DNA from: Roseovarius nubinhibens ISM
Lineage (GTDB): Bacteria; Pseudomonadota; Alphaproteobacteria; Rhodobacterales; Rhodobacteraceae
Length of the DNA stretch: 64,000 bases
NCBI RefSeq assembly: GCF_000152625.1
Contig: NZ_CH724156.1
Coordinates: 1,965,778 to 2,029,777 of the forward strand
Direction of reading: 5' to 3'
Part shown: positions 1 to 8,806 of the stretch, piece by piece
How positions within the stretch are numbered: the stretch's first letter is position 1
How the letters are laid out: every line of letters begins with the position of its first letter
The notes under the pieces: model-generated
What the model saw: only the letters and a program-made list of their open reading frames with translations
Database searches by the model: none
Told to the model about the DNA's origin: nothing
Translations under genes and position numbers: made by a program

Positions 1-533
1 GGCCACGGGCCATCGAGACGCTGCAACCGGGCGACATGATCTTTACCCGCGACGAGGGCTATCAGCCGCTGCGCTGGCTCGGGCAGCGCACGGTGGTCGG
101 CCACGGCAATTTTGCGCCGGTGCTGATCCGCGAAGGCGCGCTGGGCAACAGCCGCGATCTCTGGGTGTCGCCGCAGCACCGGATGCTCATTGCCGACTGG
201 CGGGCCGAGCTCTGGTCCGGCGAGCCGGAGGTTCTGGTGGCGGCCAAGCGATTGGTCAATGACCGCACGATCCTGCGCCAGCCGGTGGCACGGGTCACCT
301 ATTGTCACATGCTTTTCGACAAGCATCAGATCGTCATGGCCGAAGGCTGTGCCTCGGAGAGCCTGCACCCGGGGCGTCAGGCGATCCTTGGCCTCTCGGA
401 CGAAAGCCGGGCCGAGCTCTTGGCGCTGTTTCCCGAGCTTGATCCAGAGCGCATGGGGCAGGGCGAGCGCGAGACTGCGCGGCCGGTGATCCGTGGGGCG
501 CTGGCCGAGATGATGGGCCAACAGGCGGCCTGA
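1..533 (+). CDS. Hint-domain protein, C-terminal part (cut by window edge)
   Basis: The reading frame is open from the first bases, so the gene begins upstream. About 176 residues are visible, nearly all of a Hint_2 (Hedgehog/intein) domain. It lines up with the two following genes through PRAIETLQPGD, GALGNSRDLWVSPQHRML, YCHMLFDKHQI and AEGCASESLHPG. The starting Cys of the Hint domain (VCFxxGTL in the paralogs) lies off the window. Hint domains rearrange a peptide bond next to an N-terminal Cys to thioester and cleave or transfer the upstream segment. Whether this copy is active cannot be judged without that Cys. It is the first of three tandem paralogs. Domain assignment is firm; the biological role is unknown. 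Confidence 0.85.
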   Translation, partial: PRAIETLQPGDMIFTRDEGYQPLRWLGQRTVVGHGNFAPVLIREGALGNSRDLWVSPQHRMLIADWRAELWSGEPEVLVAAKRLVNDRTILRQPVARVTYCHMLFDKHQIVMAEGCASESLHPGRQAILGLSDESRAELLALFPELDPERMGQGERETARPVIRGALAEMMGQQAA

Positions 534-726
534 GCGGCGGCGCAAACGGCCAAGACGCGCCCATTGCCGCCGTTTGTAGAAGAACGAGCAGACCGTTCGT
601 GGGGAAACGAGCGGGCGATCTGCGGTGCCTGAGTGCGCCATTTTCACCTTATTTCCGACATTTTTTTGGGCTAGTCAGCTCTGGTAGGCGCTGCTGTTTC
701 CGGCGCTAGGTAACGTGTGAGTGACG

Positions 727-1794
727 ATGGCAATCTTTTTTTCCTATTCCCAGGTGATCCGGGGAACCCAATCGACCGTAAACGGGTCGTCGTTTAACTA
801 TAGCAACGCTCCGCCAAGCGGCGGGACATGGTCCTATAGCGGCAGCATGTTTCAGACCAATGTCCGCGAGGAGCGCAATGACGCGACTCAGTTCAACGGC
901 GACGCCGACAATGATAACGAAGGCTTTAGCGCCCAGCATAATATCGGCGGCAACAGCCAGCAGACGATGAACATCAACGGTGTCGACCGCGCCGCTATCT
1001 ATGATTTCAGCTTCACCGTCAGCGATGGCACGACCAGCTATGAGGTGGCGGTCATCGACATCGACCTCGATGGGGATAGCCGATCTGACAGCGCGGGCGA
1101 GGATGGCTATTACCTCATTTTCATCGGCACCCCGCCGCCGCCCAATACCAATCTGAACGTGACGCAGTCGATCACGGACAACACCAGCACCCGGGCGCAT
1201 AGCAATATGGGCGGGCAGGTTGTCTGTTTCCTCAGCGGCACCTTGATCCACACGGCCAAAGGGCCGCGCCCGATTGAAACGCTGCGGCCCGGTGATCTCG
1301 TCCAGACCTATGACAATGGCTATCAGCCGCTGATGATGATGGCGATGCGTCGGGTGCCGGGGCGCGGTGCCTTTGCGCCGGTGCGCATCCGCGAAGGCGC
1401 TTTGGGCAACAGTCGCGATCTCTGGGTCTCGCCGCAGCACCGCATGCTCTTGTCCGATTGGCAGGTCGAGCTGGCCTTTGGCGAAAGGGAGGTGATCCTG
1501 CCCGCGACCTCGCTCGTCGGGCGCAACGGGATCACCCGGCAACCGATGCCCGAGGTTCTCTATTGTCACATGCTGTTCGAGGCGCATCAGATCGTCTTTG
1601 CCGAAGGCGCCCCGTCGGAGAGCCTGCATCCCGGGCCGCAGGCGATGGCCGGCATGGCCAAGGAGAGCGTCGCCGAGCTGCGCCGCTTGTTTCAGGATCT
1701 CGATCCCAATGATCCGCTCTGTGGCGAACGCTATGGGCCCTTGGCCCGGATGGCGCCGCGAGCGCATGAGGCGCGGGTTTTGCGCTTCAGCTAA
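727..1794 (+). CDS. Hint-domain protein, tandem paralog 2
   Basis: 355 residues. The ATG was preferred to a GTG two codons earlier because it gives MAIFFSYSQ, matching MPIYFSYAQ in the next gene. The N-terminal 160 residues form a domain I cannot name: it is Asn/Asp/Gly rich, with TNVREERNDATQFNGD, GGNSQQTMN and an acidic DIDLDGDSRSDSAGEDGYY stretch that could bind calcium. A GTPPPP hinge follows, then a Hint_2 domain starting at Cys167 (VCFLSGTLI) with VSPQHRML and YCHMLF. No terminal Asn-nucleophile pair typical of inteins is seen, so Hedgehog-type cleavage is the likelier chemistry, which is inference. There is no obvious Sec signal peptide. Roseobacters commonly carry several such proteins. 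Confidence 0.85.
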   Translation: MAIFFSYSQVIRGTQSTVNGSSFNYSNAPPSGGTWSYSGSMFQTNVREERNDATQFNGDADNDNEGFSAQHNIGGNSQQTMNINGVDRAAIYDFSFTVSDGTTSYEVAVIDIDLDGDSRSDSAGEDGYYLIFIGTPPPPNTNLNVTQSITDNTSTRAHSNMGGQVVCFLSGTLIHTAKGPRPIETLRPGDLVQTYDNGYQPLMMMAMRRVPGRGAFAPVRIREGALGNSRDLWVSPQHRMLLSDWQVELAFGEREVILPATSLVGRNGITRQPMPEVLYCHMLFEAHQIVFAEGAPSESLHPGPQAMAGMAKESVAELRRLFQDLDPNDPLCGERYGPLARMAPRAHEARVLRFS

Positions 1795-1850
1795 TCGAAT
1801 TTTAAGCTAAACATGGTGACCTGTCCCCGATCAGTCGGAGGCAGGCCACC

Positions 1851-2948
1851 ATGCCCATCTATTTCAGCTATGCGCAGACGATTCGCGGCACCCAGACCAC
1901 CTTGAACGGTGGGTCGGCCAATTATGGGCTCTTTGCGAATGTCGGGGATACCTGGTCCTGGACCGGGAGCATGACCCGAACCAATGTCCGCGAAGAGCGC
2001 ACTGATGCGACCCAGTTCAATGGCGATCCTGACGCCGATAACGAAGGGTTCGCCGCCCAGCATGACATTGGCGGCAACAGCCAGCAGACGATGAATATCG
2101 CCGGTGTCGACCGCGCGGTGATCTATGATTACAGCTTTTCGGTCACCGATGGCACCAACACCTATGAGATCGCCGTGATCGATGCCGATCTCGATGGCGA
2201 CAGCCGCGCCGACAGCGCTGGTGAGGATGGCTATTACCTGATCTTCATCGGCACGCCGCCGCCGCCCGATACGGTGCTGACCGTCGCTAACGCGCAGGTC
2301 CACAACAGCGACACGCGCGCCCATTCCGAGATGGGGGCGCAGGCGGTCTGTTTCATGGCGGGCACCCTGATCGCGACGGATCGCGGGCCGCGCCGGATCG
2401 AGACGCTGCAGCCCGGGGACCGGCTGCGCACGCTGGACCATGGCTGGCAACCGCTGCGCTGGCTGGGGCAGATGGAGGTGCTCGGCGTCGGGCGGCTTGC
2501 CCCGGTGCGGATCGCGCGCGGGGCGCTGGGCAATGACCGGACGCTCTGGGTGTCGCCGCAGCACCGGATGCTGGTGTCGGATTGGCGGGCCGAGCTGCTG
2601 TTCGGCGCGTCAGAGGTGCTGGTGCCCGCCATCGCGCTGGTGGACGGGCAGCAGATCACCCGCGTGTCGCGGCGGGGGGTGAGCTATTGCCATCTTCTCT
2701 TCGACCGCCACCAGATCATTCATGCCGAAGGCTGCCTGTCGGAAAGCCTCTACCCCGGCGAGATTGCCCGGGGCGCGCTTGGGCTGGCGGGGCAGCTGGC
2801 GCTGCGGCAGGCGCTGCCGGGGCGGGATCTGAGCCCCGAGGCCTATGGCCCGCTGGCGCGCCCGACCCTGCGGGTGCGGGAGGGCGCGCTGCTGCGGCTG
2901 CGTGGCTATGCGGCACATGGCAGGGATCGCCGCGGCTGTGCCGCGTAG
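1851..2948 (+). CDS. Hint-domain protein, tandem paralog 3
   Basis: 365 residues, preceded by a clear ribosome site (CGGAGG about ten bases ahead of ATG). It has the same architecture as the preceding gene: a 160-residue N-terminal domain of unknown function with TNVREERTDATQFNGD and the acidic DADLDGDSRADSAGEDGYY, then GTPPPP, then a Hint_2 domain beginning at Cys167 (VCFMAGTLI). The distance from start to the Hint Cys is identical in both complete copies, so they arose by duplication and both domains are retained under constraint. The C-terminal 40 residues are Arg/Leu/Gly rich and differ between copies. The gene runs convergently into prpE with a 24-base gap. Family firm, function unknown. 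Confidence 0.85.
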   Translation: MPIYFSYAQTIRGTQTTLNGGSANYGLFANVGDTWSWTGSMTRTNVREERTDATQFNGDPDADNEGFAAQHDIGGNSQQTMNIAGVDRAVIYDYSFSVTDGTNTYEIAVIDADLDGDSRADSAGEDGYYLIFIGTPPPPDTVLTVANAQVHNSDTRAHSEMGAQAVCFMAGTLIATDRGPRRIETLQPGDRLRTLDHGWQPLRWLGQMEVLGVGRLAPVRIARGALGNDRTLWVSPQHRMLVSDWRAELLFGASEVLVPAIALVDGQQITRVSRRGVSYCHLLFDRHQIIHAEGCLSESLYPGEIARGALGLAGQLALRQALPGRDLSPEAYGPLARPTLRVREGALLRLRGYAAHGRDRRGCAA

Positions 2949-2972
2949 GCCGGGCCGCTGGGAGGGCCAGGA

Positions 2973-4865
2973 TCAGCCGCGCGGATAGCCGATGGTTTTG
3001 AGCGCCTCGGTGATCTCGTCGAGAATGGCGGGATCGTCGATGGTGGCGGGCTGCTTGTAGGGTTTGCCGTCGGCGATGCTCACCATCGTGGCGCGCAGGA
3101 TCTTGCCCGAGCGGGTTTTCGGCAGCCGGTCGACCACGCAGGCCAGTTTGAACGCCGCCACCGGGCCGATCTTTTGTCGCACGCGCTGTACCACCTCGGC
3201 GCAGATCTCTTGCGGATCGCGGTCGCAGCCGGAGTTGAGGCAGAGAAAGCCCACGGGCATCTGCCCCTTGAGATCGTCCGAGACGCCGATCACCGCACAT
3301 TCGGCCACGTCCGGGTGACCCGCGAGCACCTCTTCCATGCCGCCGGTCGAGAGCCGGTGCCCGGCCACGTTGATCACGTCATCGGTGCGCGCCATGATGT
3401 AGAGATAGCCGTCCTCGTCGATCATCCCGGCATCGCCCGTCTCGTAATAGCCGGGGAAGGTGGTGAGATAGCTTTTGCGAAAGCGGTCCTCGGCGTTCCA
3501 CAGCGTCGGCAGCGTGCCCGGCGGCAGCGGCAGTTTGATCGCGATGGCGCCGAGCGTGCCGGGCGCGACCGGATGGCCGGCCTCGTCGAGAATTTGCACG
3601 TCATAGCCGGGCATCGCCACGGTGGGCGAGCCGAGCTTGACCGGCAGCGCCTCGATCCCGGCCGGGTTGCCAGCGATGGTCCAGCCGGTTTCGGTCTGCC
3701 ACCAATGGTCATAGACCGGTTTGCCGGTCATCTTCTGCGTCCATTCGATCGTATCGGGATCGGCGCGTTCGCCCGCGAGATAGATCGCGCCTAGGGCCGA
3801 AAGATCGTATTTGTGCAAGAGCTCGCCTTTGGGGTCGTCGCGTTTCACGGCGCGAAAGGCGGTGGGGGCGGTGAAGAAGCTCTTGACCTTATGCTCGGAA
3901 ATGACCCGCCAAAAGGTGCCGGCATCGGGGGTGCCGACGGGCTTGCCCTCGAAAACGATGGTGGTGTTGCCATGAATCAGCGGCCCGTAGCAGATGTAGC
4001 TGTGGCCCACGACCCAACCGACATCGGAGGCGGCCCAGAACACATCGCCGGGATCGACATTGTAGATGTTCTTCATCGACCAGTTGAGCGCCACCAGATG
4101 GCCCGCGGTGGGGCGTACCACGCCCTTGGGCGCGCCGGTGGTGCCGGAGGTGTAGAGGATATAGGCCGGGTGATCGCCCTCGACCGGCACGCAATCGGCG
4201 GGGATCACGTCGCGCTGAATTTCGTCCCAGTCGAAATCGCGGCCCTCGACCAGATCGGCGGTCTCGGGTTCGCGTTGAAAGATCACGGTGAACTCGGGCT
4301 TGTGCCGGGCCTCGTCGATGGCCCCGTCGAGCAGCGGTTTATAGGGCACGACGCGCCCCGGTTCGAGCCCGCAAGAGCCGGCGATGACCGCCTTGGGCTT
4401 TGCGTCGTCGAGCCGCACGGCGAGCTCGGAGGCGGCAAAACCGCCGAAGACCACGGAATGGATCGCGCCGAGCCGGGCACAGGCCAGCATGGCGACCAGC
4501 GCCTCGGGCACCATCGGCATGTAGATCACCACGCGGTCGCCCTTGGTCACGCCCTTGTCGCGCAGCGCGCCTGCGAGGCTGGCGGTGCGCGATTGCAGCT
4601 CGGCAAAGGTGATCTTGGCCTTGGTGCCGGTGATCGGGCTGTCGTGGATGATCGCCACCCGGTCGCCATGGCCTGCGTGCACATGCCGGTCGGCGGCGTT
4701 GTAGCAGGTGTTGACCCGCGCGTCGGCGAACCAGTCATAGAGGTGATCGCCACGCTCGAAGAGCGCCCGTGTCGGTGCGCGATCCCAGTCGATTGCCTCG
4801 GCGGCCTGCATCCAGAACGCCTCGGGGTCGGATTTCCACCCGTCGTAAACAGCCTTGTAGCCCAT
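2973..4865 (-). CDS. prpE: Propionyl-CoA synthetase
   Basis: 630 residues, the normal length for PrpE of the acyl-CoA synthetase family. It activates propionate (and probably other short acids) to the acyl-CoA via an acyl-adenylate. The nucleotide-binding loop YTSGTTGAPKG lies near residue 238, the VINVAGHRLSTGGMEE hinge region follows, and the catalytic Lys sits in KTRSGKILRATM near 588. The start ATG (MGYKAVYDGW) was chosen because a GAGGAG ribosome site precedes it and the family begins this way. A longer open frame upstream has no site. The divergent region upstream contains TTGCAAA boxes that may tie it to a propionate regulator. Acetyl-CoA synthetase is the alternative name, but the N-terminus favours PrpE. 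Confidence 0.92.
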   Translation of the reverse strand: MGYKAVYDGWKSDPEAFWMQAAEAIDWDRAPTRALFERGDHLYDWFADARVNTCYNAADRHVHAGHGDRVAIIHDSPITGTKAKITFAELQSRTASLAGALRDKGVTKGDRVVIYMPMVPEALVAMLACARLGAIHSVVFGGFAASELAVRLDDAKPKAVIAGSCGLEPGRVVPYKPLLDGAIDEARHKPEFTVIFQREPETADLVEGRDFDWDEIQRDVIPADCVPVEGDHPAYILYTSGTTGAPKGVVRPTAGHLVALNWSMKNIYNVDPGDVFWAASDVGWVVGHSYICYGPLIHGNTTIVFEGKPVGTPDAGTFWRVISEHKVKSFFTAPTAFRAVKRDDPKGELLHKYDLSALGAIYLAGERADPDTIEWTQKMTGKPVYDHWWQTETGWTIAGNPAGIEALPVKLGSPTVAMPGYDVQILDEAGHPVAPGTLGAIAIKLPLPPGTLPTLWNAEDRFRKSYLTTFPGYYETGDAGMIDEDGYLYIMARTDDVINVAGHRLSTGGMEEVLAGHPDVAECAVIGVSDDLKGQMPVGFLCLNSGCDRDPQEICAEVVQRVRQKIGPVAAFKLACVVDRLPKTRSGKILRATMVSIADGKPYKQPATIDDPAILDEITEALKTIGYPRG

Positions 4866-4990
4866 GTCTTTCTCCTCGCTCCCGGCCCAATAGGTAGGGG
4901 AGAAGCGCCGCCAACAGCAAGCCCGTTCCGGGTCAGACCGGCGGCAGCGGCGGATTAATTCAGCGCGGGCCGGGGTTTGGGCGGTGCCGC

Positions 4991-5056
4991 TTTGCAAAGG
5001 GCGGGCGGCGGTGTCTTGTCGTTGCAAAGGGGGCGGAGAGCTTGCAAAGTTGCAAA
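4991..5056. promoter_or_regulatory. Cluster of four TTGCAAA boxes between prpE and the YeeE-type gene
   Basis: A perfect palindrome TTTGCAAA begins at 4991, and further TTGCAAA copies begin at 5022, 5042 and 5050. The last three lie within 60 bases of the downstream start codon. The motif resembles the TTTGCAAA pairs I recall for PccR, the regulator of propionyl-CoA carboxylase in Rhodobacter sphaeroides. The spacing here differs from the published N4 arrangement, so the regulator assignment is inference. Confidence 0.5.
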
Positions 5057-5079
5057 ATGATCTGGGCGCGGGAGGGGCC

Positions 5080-6027
5080 ATGATCGACAGTCTCTATGTG
5101 GTTCTCGCGATGGCCTTTGCCCTCGGTCTGGCGCTGCGCGCCGGGTCGGTCTGTCTGGTGGCGGCGACCGAGGCGCTGCTGCGGCGGCGCAACCCGGATC
5201 GGATGCTGCTGATCCTCGAGGGCACGGGCTGGGCGCTGGTGGCGCTGGTGCTGCTTGGCGCCTATCCCATCGGCATGAGTTTCAGCCAGCCGGTGGTGAT
5301 CGGGCTTTTGGGCGCCTTTGTCTTTGGGGTCGGCGCGGCGGTGAACGGGGCCTGTGCCTTTGGCGTGATCGCGCAGATCGGCACCGGGCGGTTCGAATAT
5401 TTCCTGACCGGGCTTGGCCTCTGGATCGCGATGCAGGGGGCGGTATTTCTCGACCTTGAGGCGGCGGCGATGCGCGCGGGGCCGGTGCTGCCATGGTCGC
5501 TGGCGCTCTGGGCGATTGCGGCGCTGTTTCTCGGGCGGCTGGTGCTGCTCCATCTGCGCGGCGCGGTCAATCTGGGTCGGGCGGTGACGGGAAGTCTGGC
5601 GATTGCGGTGGCGGCGGGATGTTTCACCTCGCTCGCGGTGCTGCATCGGGAGTTTCCGTGGATCACCCTGCTTGCCGATCTGTCGATGGCCGATCTGTTG
5701 TCGGTGCTGATCGCTGCGCTGGTGGTGGCGGGGGCGATTGTGGCGGGGCTTTTGATCCCCGACGGGTTCGAGCTGCGCTGGCCCGGCTGGCGGCGGTTGG
5801 CCAAGCGCTTTGCCGGCGGGTTCCTGATGGGGCTCGGCGGTGTTCTCTTGCCGGGGGGCAATGACAGCCTGCTGTTTTTCGGCCTCACCACCGGCGCGCC
5901 GATGGCGGTTCTGGGGCTCTGCGCGGTGATCGCGGGGATTGTCGCGACGAGCCTGATCAGCGGGCGGCGGCTCTCGCCCTTTTTGCGGCGGGCGGCGGAA
6001 ATCTGCGGCCTGGCAGACCGTCGCTAG
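5080..6027 (+). CDS. YeeE/YedE (DUF395)-family sulfur-compound transporter
   Basis: 315 residues, almost entirely hydrophobic, with about nine or ten membrane segments. The start was placed at the ATG after GGAGGGG, since the longer frame upstream is basic and low-complexity. The family motifs are LRAGSVC (Cys25), NGACAFG (Cys92) and GGNDSLLFFG near the end. YeeE/YedE proteins import thiosulfate or related sulfur species by passing the substrate along conserved cysteines. The first two are present, but the third position near the C-terminus appears not to be Cys. Divergent from prpE and sharing its upstream region. The exact substrate cannot be read from sequence. Confidence 0.8.
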   Translation: MIDSLYVVLAMAFALGLALRAGSVCLVAATEALLRRRNPDRMLLILEGTGWALVALVLLGAYPIGMSFSQPVVIGLLGAFVFGVGAAVNGACAFGVIAQIGTGRFEYFLTGLGLWIAMQGAVFLDLEAAAMRAGPVLPWSLALWAIAALFLGRLVLLHLRGAVNLGRAVTGSLAIAVAAGCFTSLAVLHREFPWITLLADLSMADLLSVLIAALVVAGAIVAGLLIPDGFELRWPGWRRLAKRFAGGFLMGLGGVLLPGGNDSLLFFGLTTGAPMAVLGLCAVIAGIVATSLISGRRLSPFLRRAAEICGLADRR

Positions 6028-6035
6028 CCCGCCTG

Positions 6036-6060
6036 TTTTCGACATTTCCGAGGTCGAAAA
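6036..6060. repeat. Inverted repeat TTTTCGAC-N9-GTCGAAAA
   Basis: A perfect 8-base inverted repeat just after the stop codon of the YeeE-type gene. It is AT-rich in its arms and is not followed by a strong T run, so it may be a weak terminator for that gene or a protein-binding site. Confidence 0.4.
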
Positions 6061-6148
6061 TGCACCAGAGCAGAGGGTGATTCCATGGTAGTTCTGAAGG
6101 CAGGGTGCGGCGCGGTGCCGCCCCGTTTTTGCACAGGGTGCAGTTGCC

Positions 6149-6205
6149 ATGGGCGACAAAAAGGCAAAGCCGGCGAAACCCGGCACAAAACCGACCAAGA
6201 AGTGA
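6149..6205 (+). CDS. Possible Lys/Pro-rich micropeptide
   Basis: An ATG opens an 18-codon frame of highly biased composition (MGDKKAKPAKPGTKPTKK, then stop) in the gap between two convergent genes. The Lys/Pro content is unlike random translation of this GC-rich DNA, where Ala and Arg dominate. An imperfect AGGG lies about ten bases ahead. No function can be suggested, and it may be the tail of a decayed longer gene. Low confidence. Confidence 0.3.
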   Translation: MGDKKAKPAKPGTKPTKK

Positions 6206-6206
6206 T

Positions 6207-8561
6207 TCAGAGTGTGTGTAGCAGAGAGCGCCCGTTTTTAGGAGAGACCCGGCCGCCTCTCTTTATGTGTTCAGCCGTATTCGGCACCGGTGTCCCGGCG
6301 ATGGCCGACATGTTCAGAAGGCCGCGCGCGGTGACGCCCGGGGTGACGATGTTGGCGCGGTTGCCCATGCCCATCAGGATCGGCCCGACTTCGAGCCCGC
6401 CGGCCTTCATCTTGAGAATGTTGCGCACGCCCGAGGCCGCGTCGGCATTCGAGAAGATGAGCACATTGGCGGCGCCCTCCATCCGGTTGTCGGGCAAGAG
6501 CCGCGCACGCAGATCGGCGTCGAGCGCGGCGTCGATATTCATCTCGCCCTCATAGCAGAAATCGCGGGGTTTCGCGTCCAGCAGCGCAATGGCGGCGCGC
6601 AGGCGCTTGCCGGAATCGCTGCCTTGGTTGCCGAATTGCGATTGCGAGCAGAAGGCGATCTTGGGCTCGATCCCGAAGCGGCGGACATGGCGGGCGGCGC
6701 CGATGGCGGTTTCGGCCAGTTCCTCGGGCGTCGGGAAGACGCGGACATGGGTGTCGGCGATGAAGAGCGGCCCGTCCTCGAGGATCATCAGCGACAGCGC
6801 GCCATGCGGGTGGTGATGGGCGTCGCCGAGCACCTGGGTCACATAGTTGAGATGCCAGCGATATTCGCCGAATGTGCCGCAGATCATGCTGTCGGCCTCT
6901 TCGCGGTGGACCATGACGGCGGCGATGGCGGTGGTGTTGGTGCGCATCACCGCGCGGGCGAGATCGGGGGTGACGCCGCGGCGCTGCATGATGGCGTGGT
7001 AGCTGCCCCAATAGTCGCGGTAGCGCGGGTCGTTTTCGGGGTTCACCACGGTGATAGCGCCGGGGCGGATGACGAGGCCGAGCCGTTCGCAGCGGGTTTC
7101 GATCACCTCGGGGCGGCCGATGAGGATGGGCTGTTCGCTGGTTTCCTCGAGCATCGCCTGAGCGGCGCGCAGCACGCGTTCATCCTCGCCCTCGGCAAAG
7201 ACGATGCGGCGGCTTTCATGGCGGGCGGCCTCGAAGACCGGGCGCATGAGCAGGGCCGATTTGAACACCGAGGCGTTGAGCTTGGCCTTGTAGGCGGCGA
7301 TGTCCTCGATCGGTCGCGTGGCGACGCCGGTTTCCATGGCGGCGCGGGCGACGGCGGTCGAGACGATGCCGACGAGGCGCGGGTCGAACGGTTTCGGGAT
7401 CAGGTAATCGGCGCCGAAGGTGAGCTGTTCGCCCTTGTAGGCGGCGGCGGCTTCGGCGGAGGTGGTGGCGCGGGCCAGTTCGGCGATGCCCTCGACACAG
7501 GCGAGCTGCATCGCGTCGTTGATCTCGGTCGCGCCGACGTCGAGCGCGCCGCGGAAGATGAACGGGAAGCAGAGCACGTTGTTCACCTGATTGGGGAAAT
7601 CGCTGCGCCCGGTGGCGATGATCGCATCGGGGGCCACGGCGCGGGCGGCGTCGGGCATGATTTCCGGCGTCGGGTTGGCGAGGGCGAAGATGATCGGCTT
7701 GGGCGCCATTTTCGCGACCAGTTCGGGGCTCAGCACATTGGGGCCGGAGAGGCCGAGAAAGAGATCGGCCCCGTCCATCACATCCGCGAGGGTCCGTTTG
7801 TCGGTCTTTTGGGCAAAGCAGGATTTCTGCGGGTTCATATCCTCGGTGCGGCCTTCATAGACCAGCCCGTGAATGTCGCAGAGCCAGATGTTGTCGCGTT
7901 TCACCCCGAGCTTGAGCAGCAGGTTGAGACAGGCGATGCCCGCCGCGCCGCCCCCGGTCGAGACGATCTTGATGTCCTCGAACCGTTTGCCCGCCACATG
8001 CAGCGCGTTGGTGGCCGCCGCGCCGACGACGATGGCGGTGCCGTGCTGATCGTCGTGAAAGACCGGGATGCCCATCCGTTCGCGGCAGAGTTTTTCGACC
8101 ACGAAGCAATCGGGGGCCTTGATGTCCTCGAGATTGATCGCGCCAAAGCTCGGCTCGAGCGCGCAGACGATATCGGCGAGCTTTTCCGGATCGCTTTCGT
8201 TCACCTCGATGTCGAAACAGTCGATGCCGGCGAATTTCTTGAAGAGCACGGCCTTGCCCTCCATCACCGGTTTGGAGGCCAGCGCGCCGATATTGCCGAG
8301 ACCGAGCACGGCAGAGCCATTGGTGACGACGGCCACCAGATTGCCGCGCGCGGTATAGCGCGAGGCGGTGGTGGGATCGGCCTTGATCTCAAGGCAGGCC
8401 TCGGCCACGCCGGGGGAATAGGCGCGGCTCAGATCGCGCCCATTGGCCATCGGTTTGGTGGCGCGGATCTCGAGTTTGCCGGGGGTCGGAAACTCGTGAT
8501 AATCGAGCGCCGCTTGGCGGGCAGGATCACGGGGAATGTCATCACGGGGCGTGTCGGTCAT
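6207..8561 (-). CDS. maeB: NADP-dependent malic enzyme with phosphotransacetylase-like C-terminal domain
   Basis: 784 residues, the MaeB two-domain architecture. Residues 1 to about 430 form the malic enzyme domain ([12 protein letters not shown] near the start, [16 protein letters not shown], nucleotide-binding [12 protein letters not shown]). Residues from about 450 on form a Pta-like domain with a regulatory rather than transacetylase role in characterised MaeB. It decarboxylates malate to pyruvate and makes NADPH. The start (MTDTPRDD) follows GAGGAGG, and the longer frame upstream has no ribosome site. The last 25 residues after [11 protein letters not shown] look like a lineage-specific tail. 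Divergent from upp, with a palindrome near its probable promoter. Confidence 0.93.
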   Translation of the reverse strand: MTDTPRDDIPRDPARQAALDYHEFPTPGKLEIRATKPMANGRDLSRAYSPGVAEACLEIKADPTTASRYTARGNLVAVVTNGSAVLGLGNIGALASKPVMEGKAVLFKKFAGIDCFDIEVNESDPEKLADIVCALEPSFGAINLEDIKAPDCFVVEKLCRERMGIPVFHDDQHGTAIVVGAAATNALHVAGKRFEDIKIVSTGGGAAGIACLNLLLKLGVKRDNIWLCDIHGLVYEGRTEDMNPQKSCFAQKTDKRTLADVMDGADLFLGLSGPNVLSPELVAKMAPKPIIFALANPTPEIMPDAARAVAPDAIIATGRSDFPNQVNNVLCFPFIFRGALDVGATEINDAMQLACVEGIAELARATTSAEAAAAYKGEQLTFGADYLIPKPFDPRLVGIVSTAVARAAMETGVATRPIEDIAAYKAKLNASVFKSALLMRPVFEAARHESRRIVFAEGEDERVLRAAQAMLEETSEQPILIGRPEVIETRCERLGLVIRPGAITVVNPENDPRYRDYWGSYHAIMQRRGVTPDLARAVMRTNTTAIAAVMVHREEADSMICGTFGEYRWHLNYVTQVLGDAHHHPHGALSLMILEDGPLFIADTHVRVFPTPEELAETAIGAARHVRRFGIEPKIAFCSQSQFGNQGSDSGKRLRAAIALLDAKPRDFCYEGEMNIDAALDADLRARLLPDNRMEGAANVLIFSNADAASGVRNILKMKAGGLEVGPILMGMGNRANIVTPGVTARGLLNMSAIAGTPVPNTAEHIKRGGRVSPKNGRSLLHTL

Positions 8562-8588
8562 GGGGCCTCCTCGGGCGGAACTGAAACT

Positions 8589-8606
8589 TGGTTTAACATT
8601 AAACCA
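8589..8606. promoter_or_regulatory. Perfect palindrome TGGTTTAA-CA-TTAAACCA upstream of maeB
   Basis: An 18-base perfect inverted repeat 28 bases ahead of the maeB start codon. The AT-rich core overlaps where a -10 element for maeB would lie. It looks like a dimeric repressor operator. The regulator is unknown. Confidence 0.45.
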
Positions 8607-8806
8607 TTTTTTGGCACATGCAATTTTTGCCGTGATGGTTGCCGCGAGATTGCCCGAAGGCGGGCGTGGGCGCAATCGCGCAGAGGCGGCGTGGGCGGTA
8701 TCCGGAGGCGCAGGGAGGACGCAACGGCGCTGCAATCGTCATGTTGCCCTTTGCCCGCGCATCTGGGTAAGAGGGGGAAGCGCCAGTTTTCTACCGGAGG
8801 GGTTTC

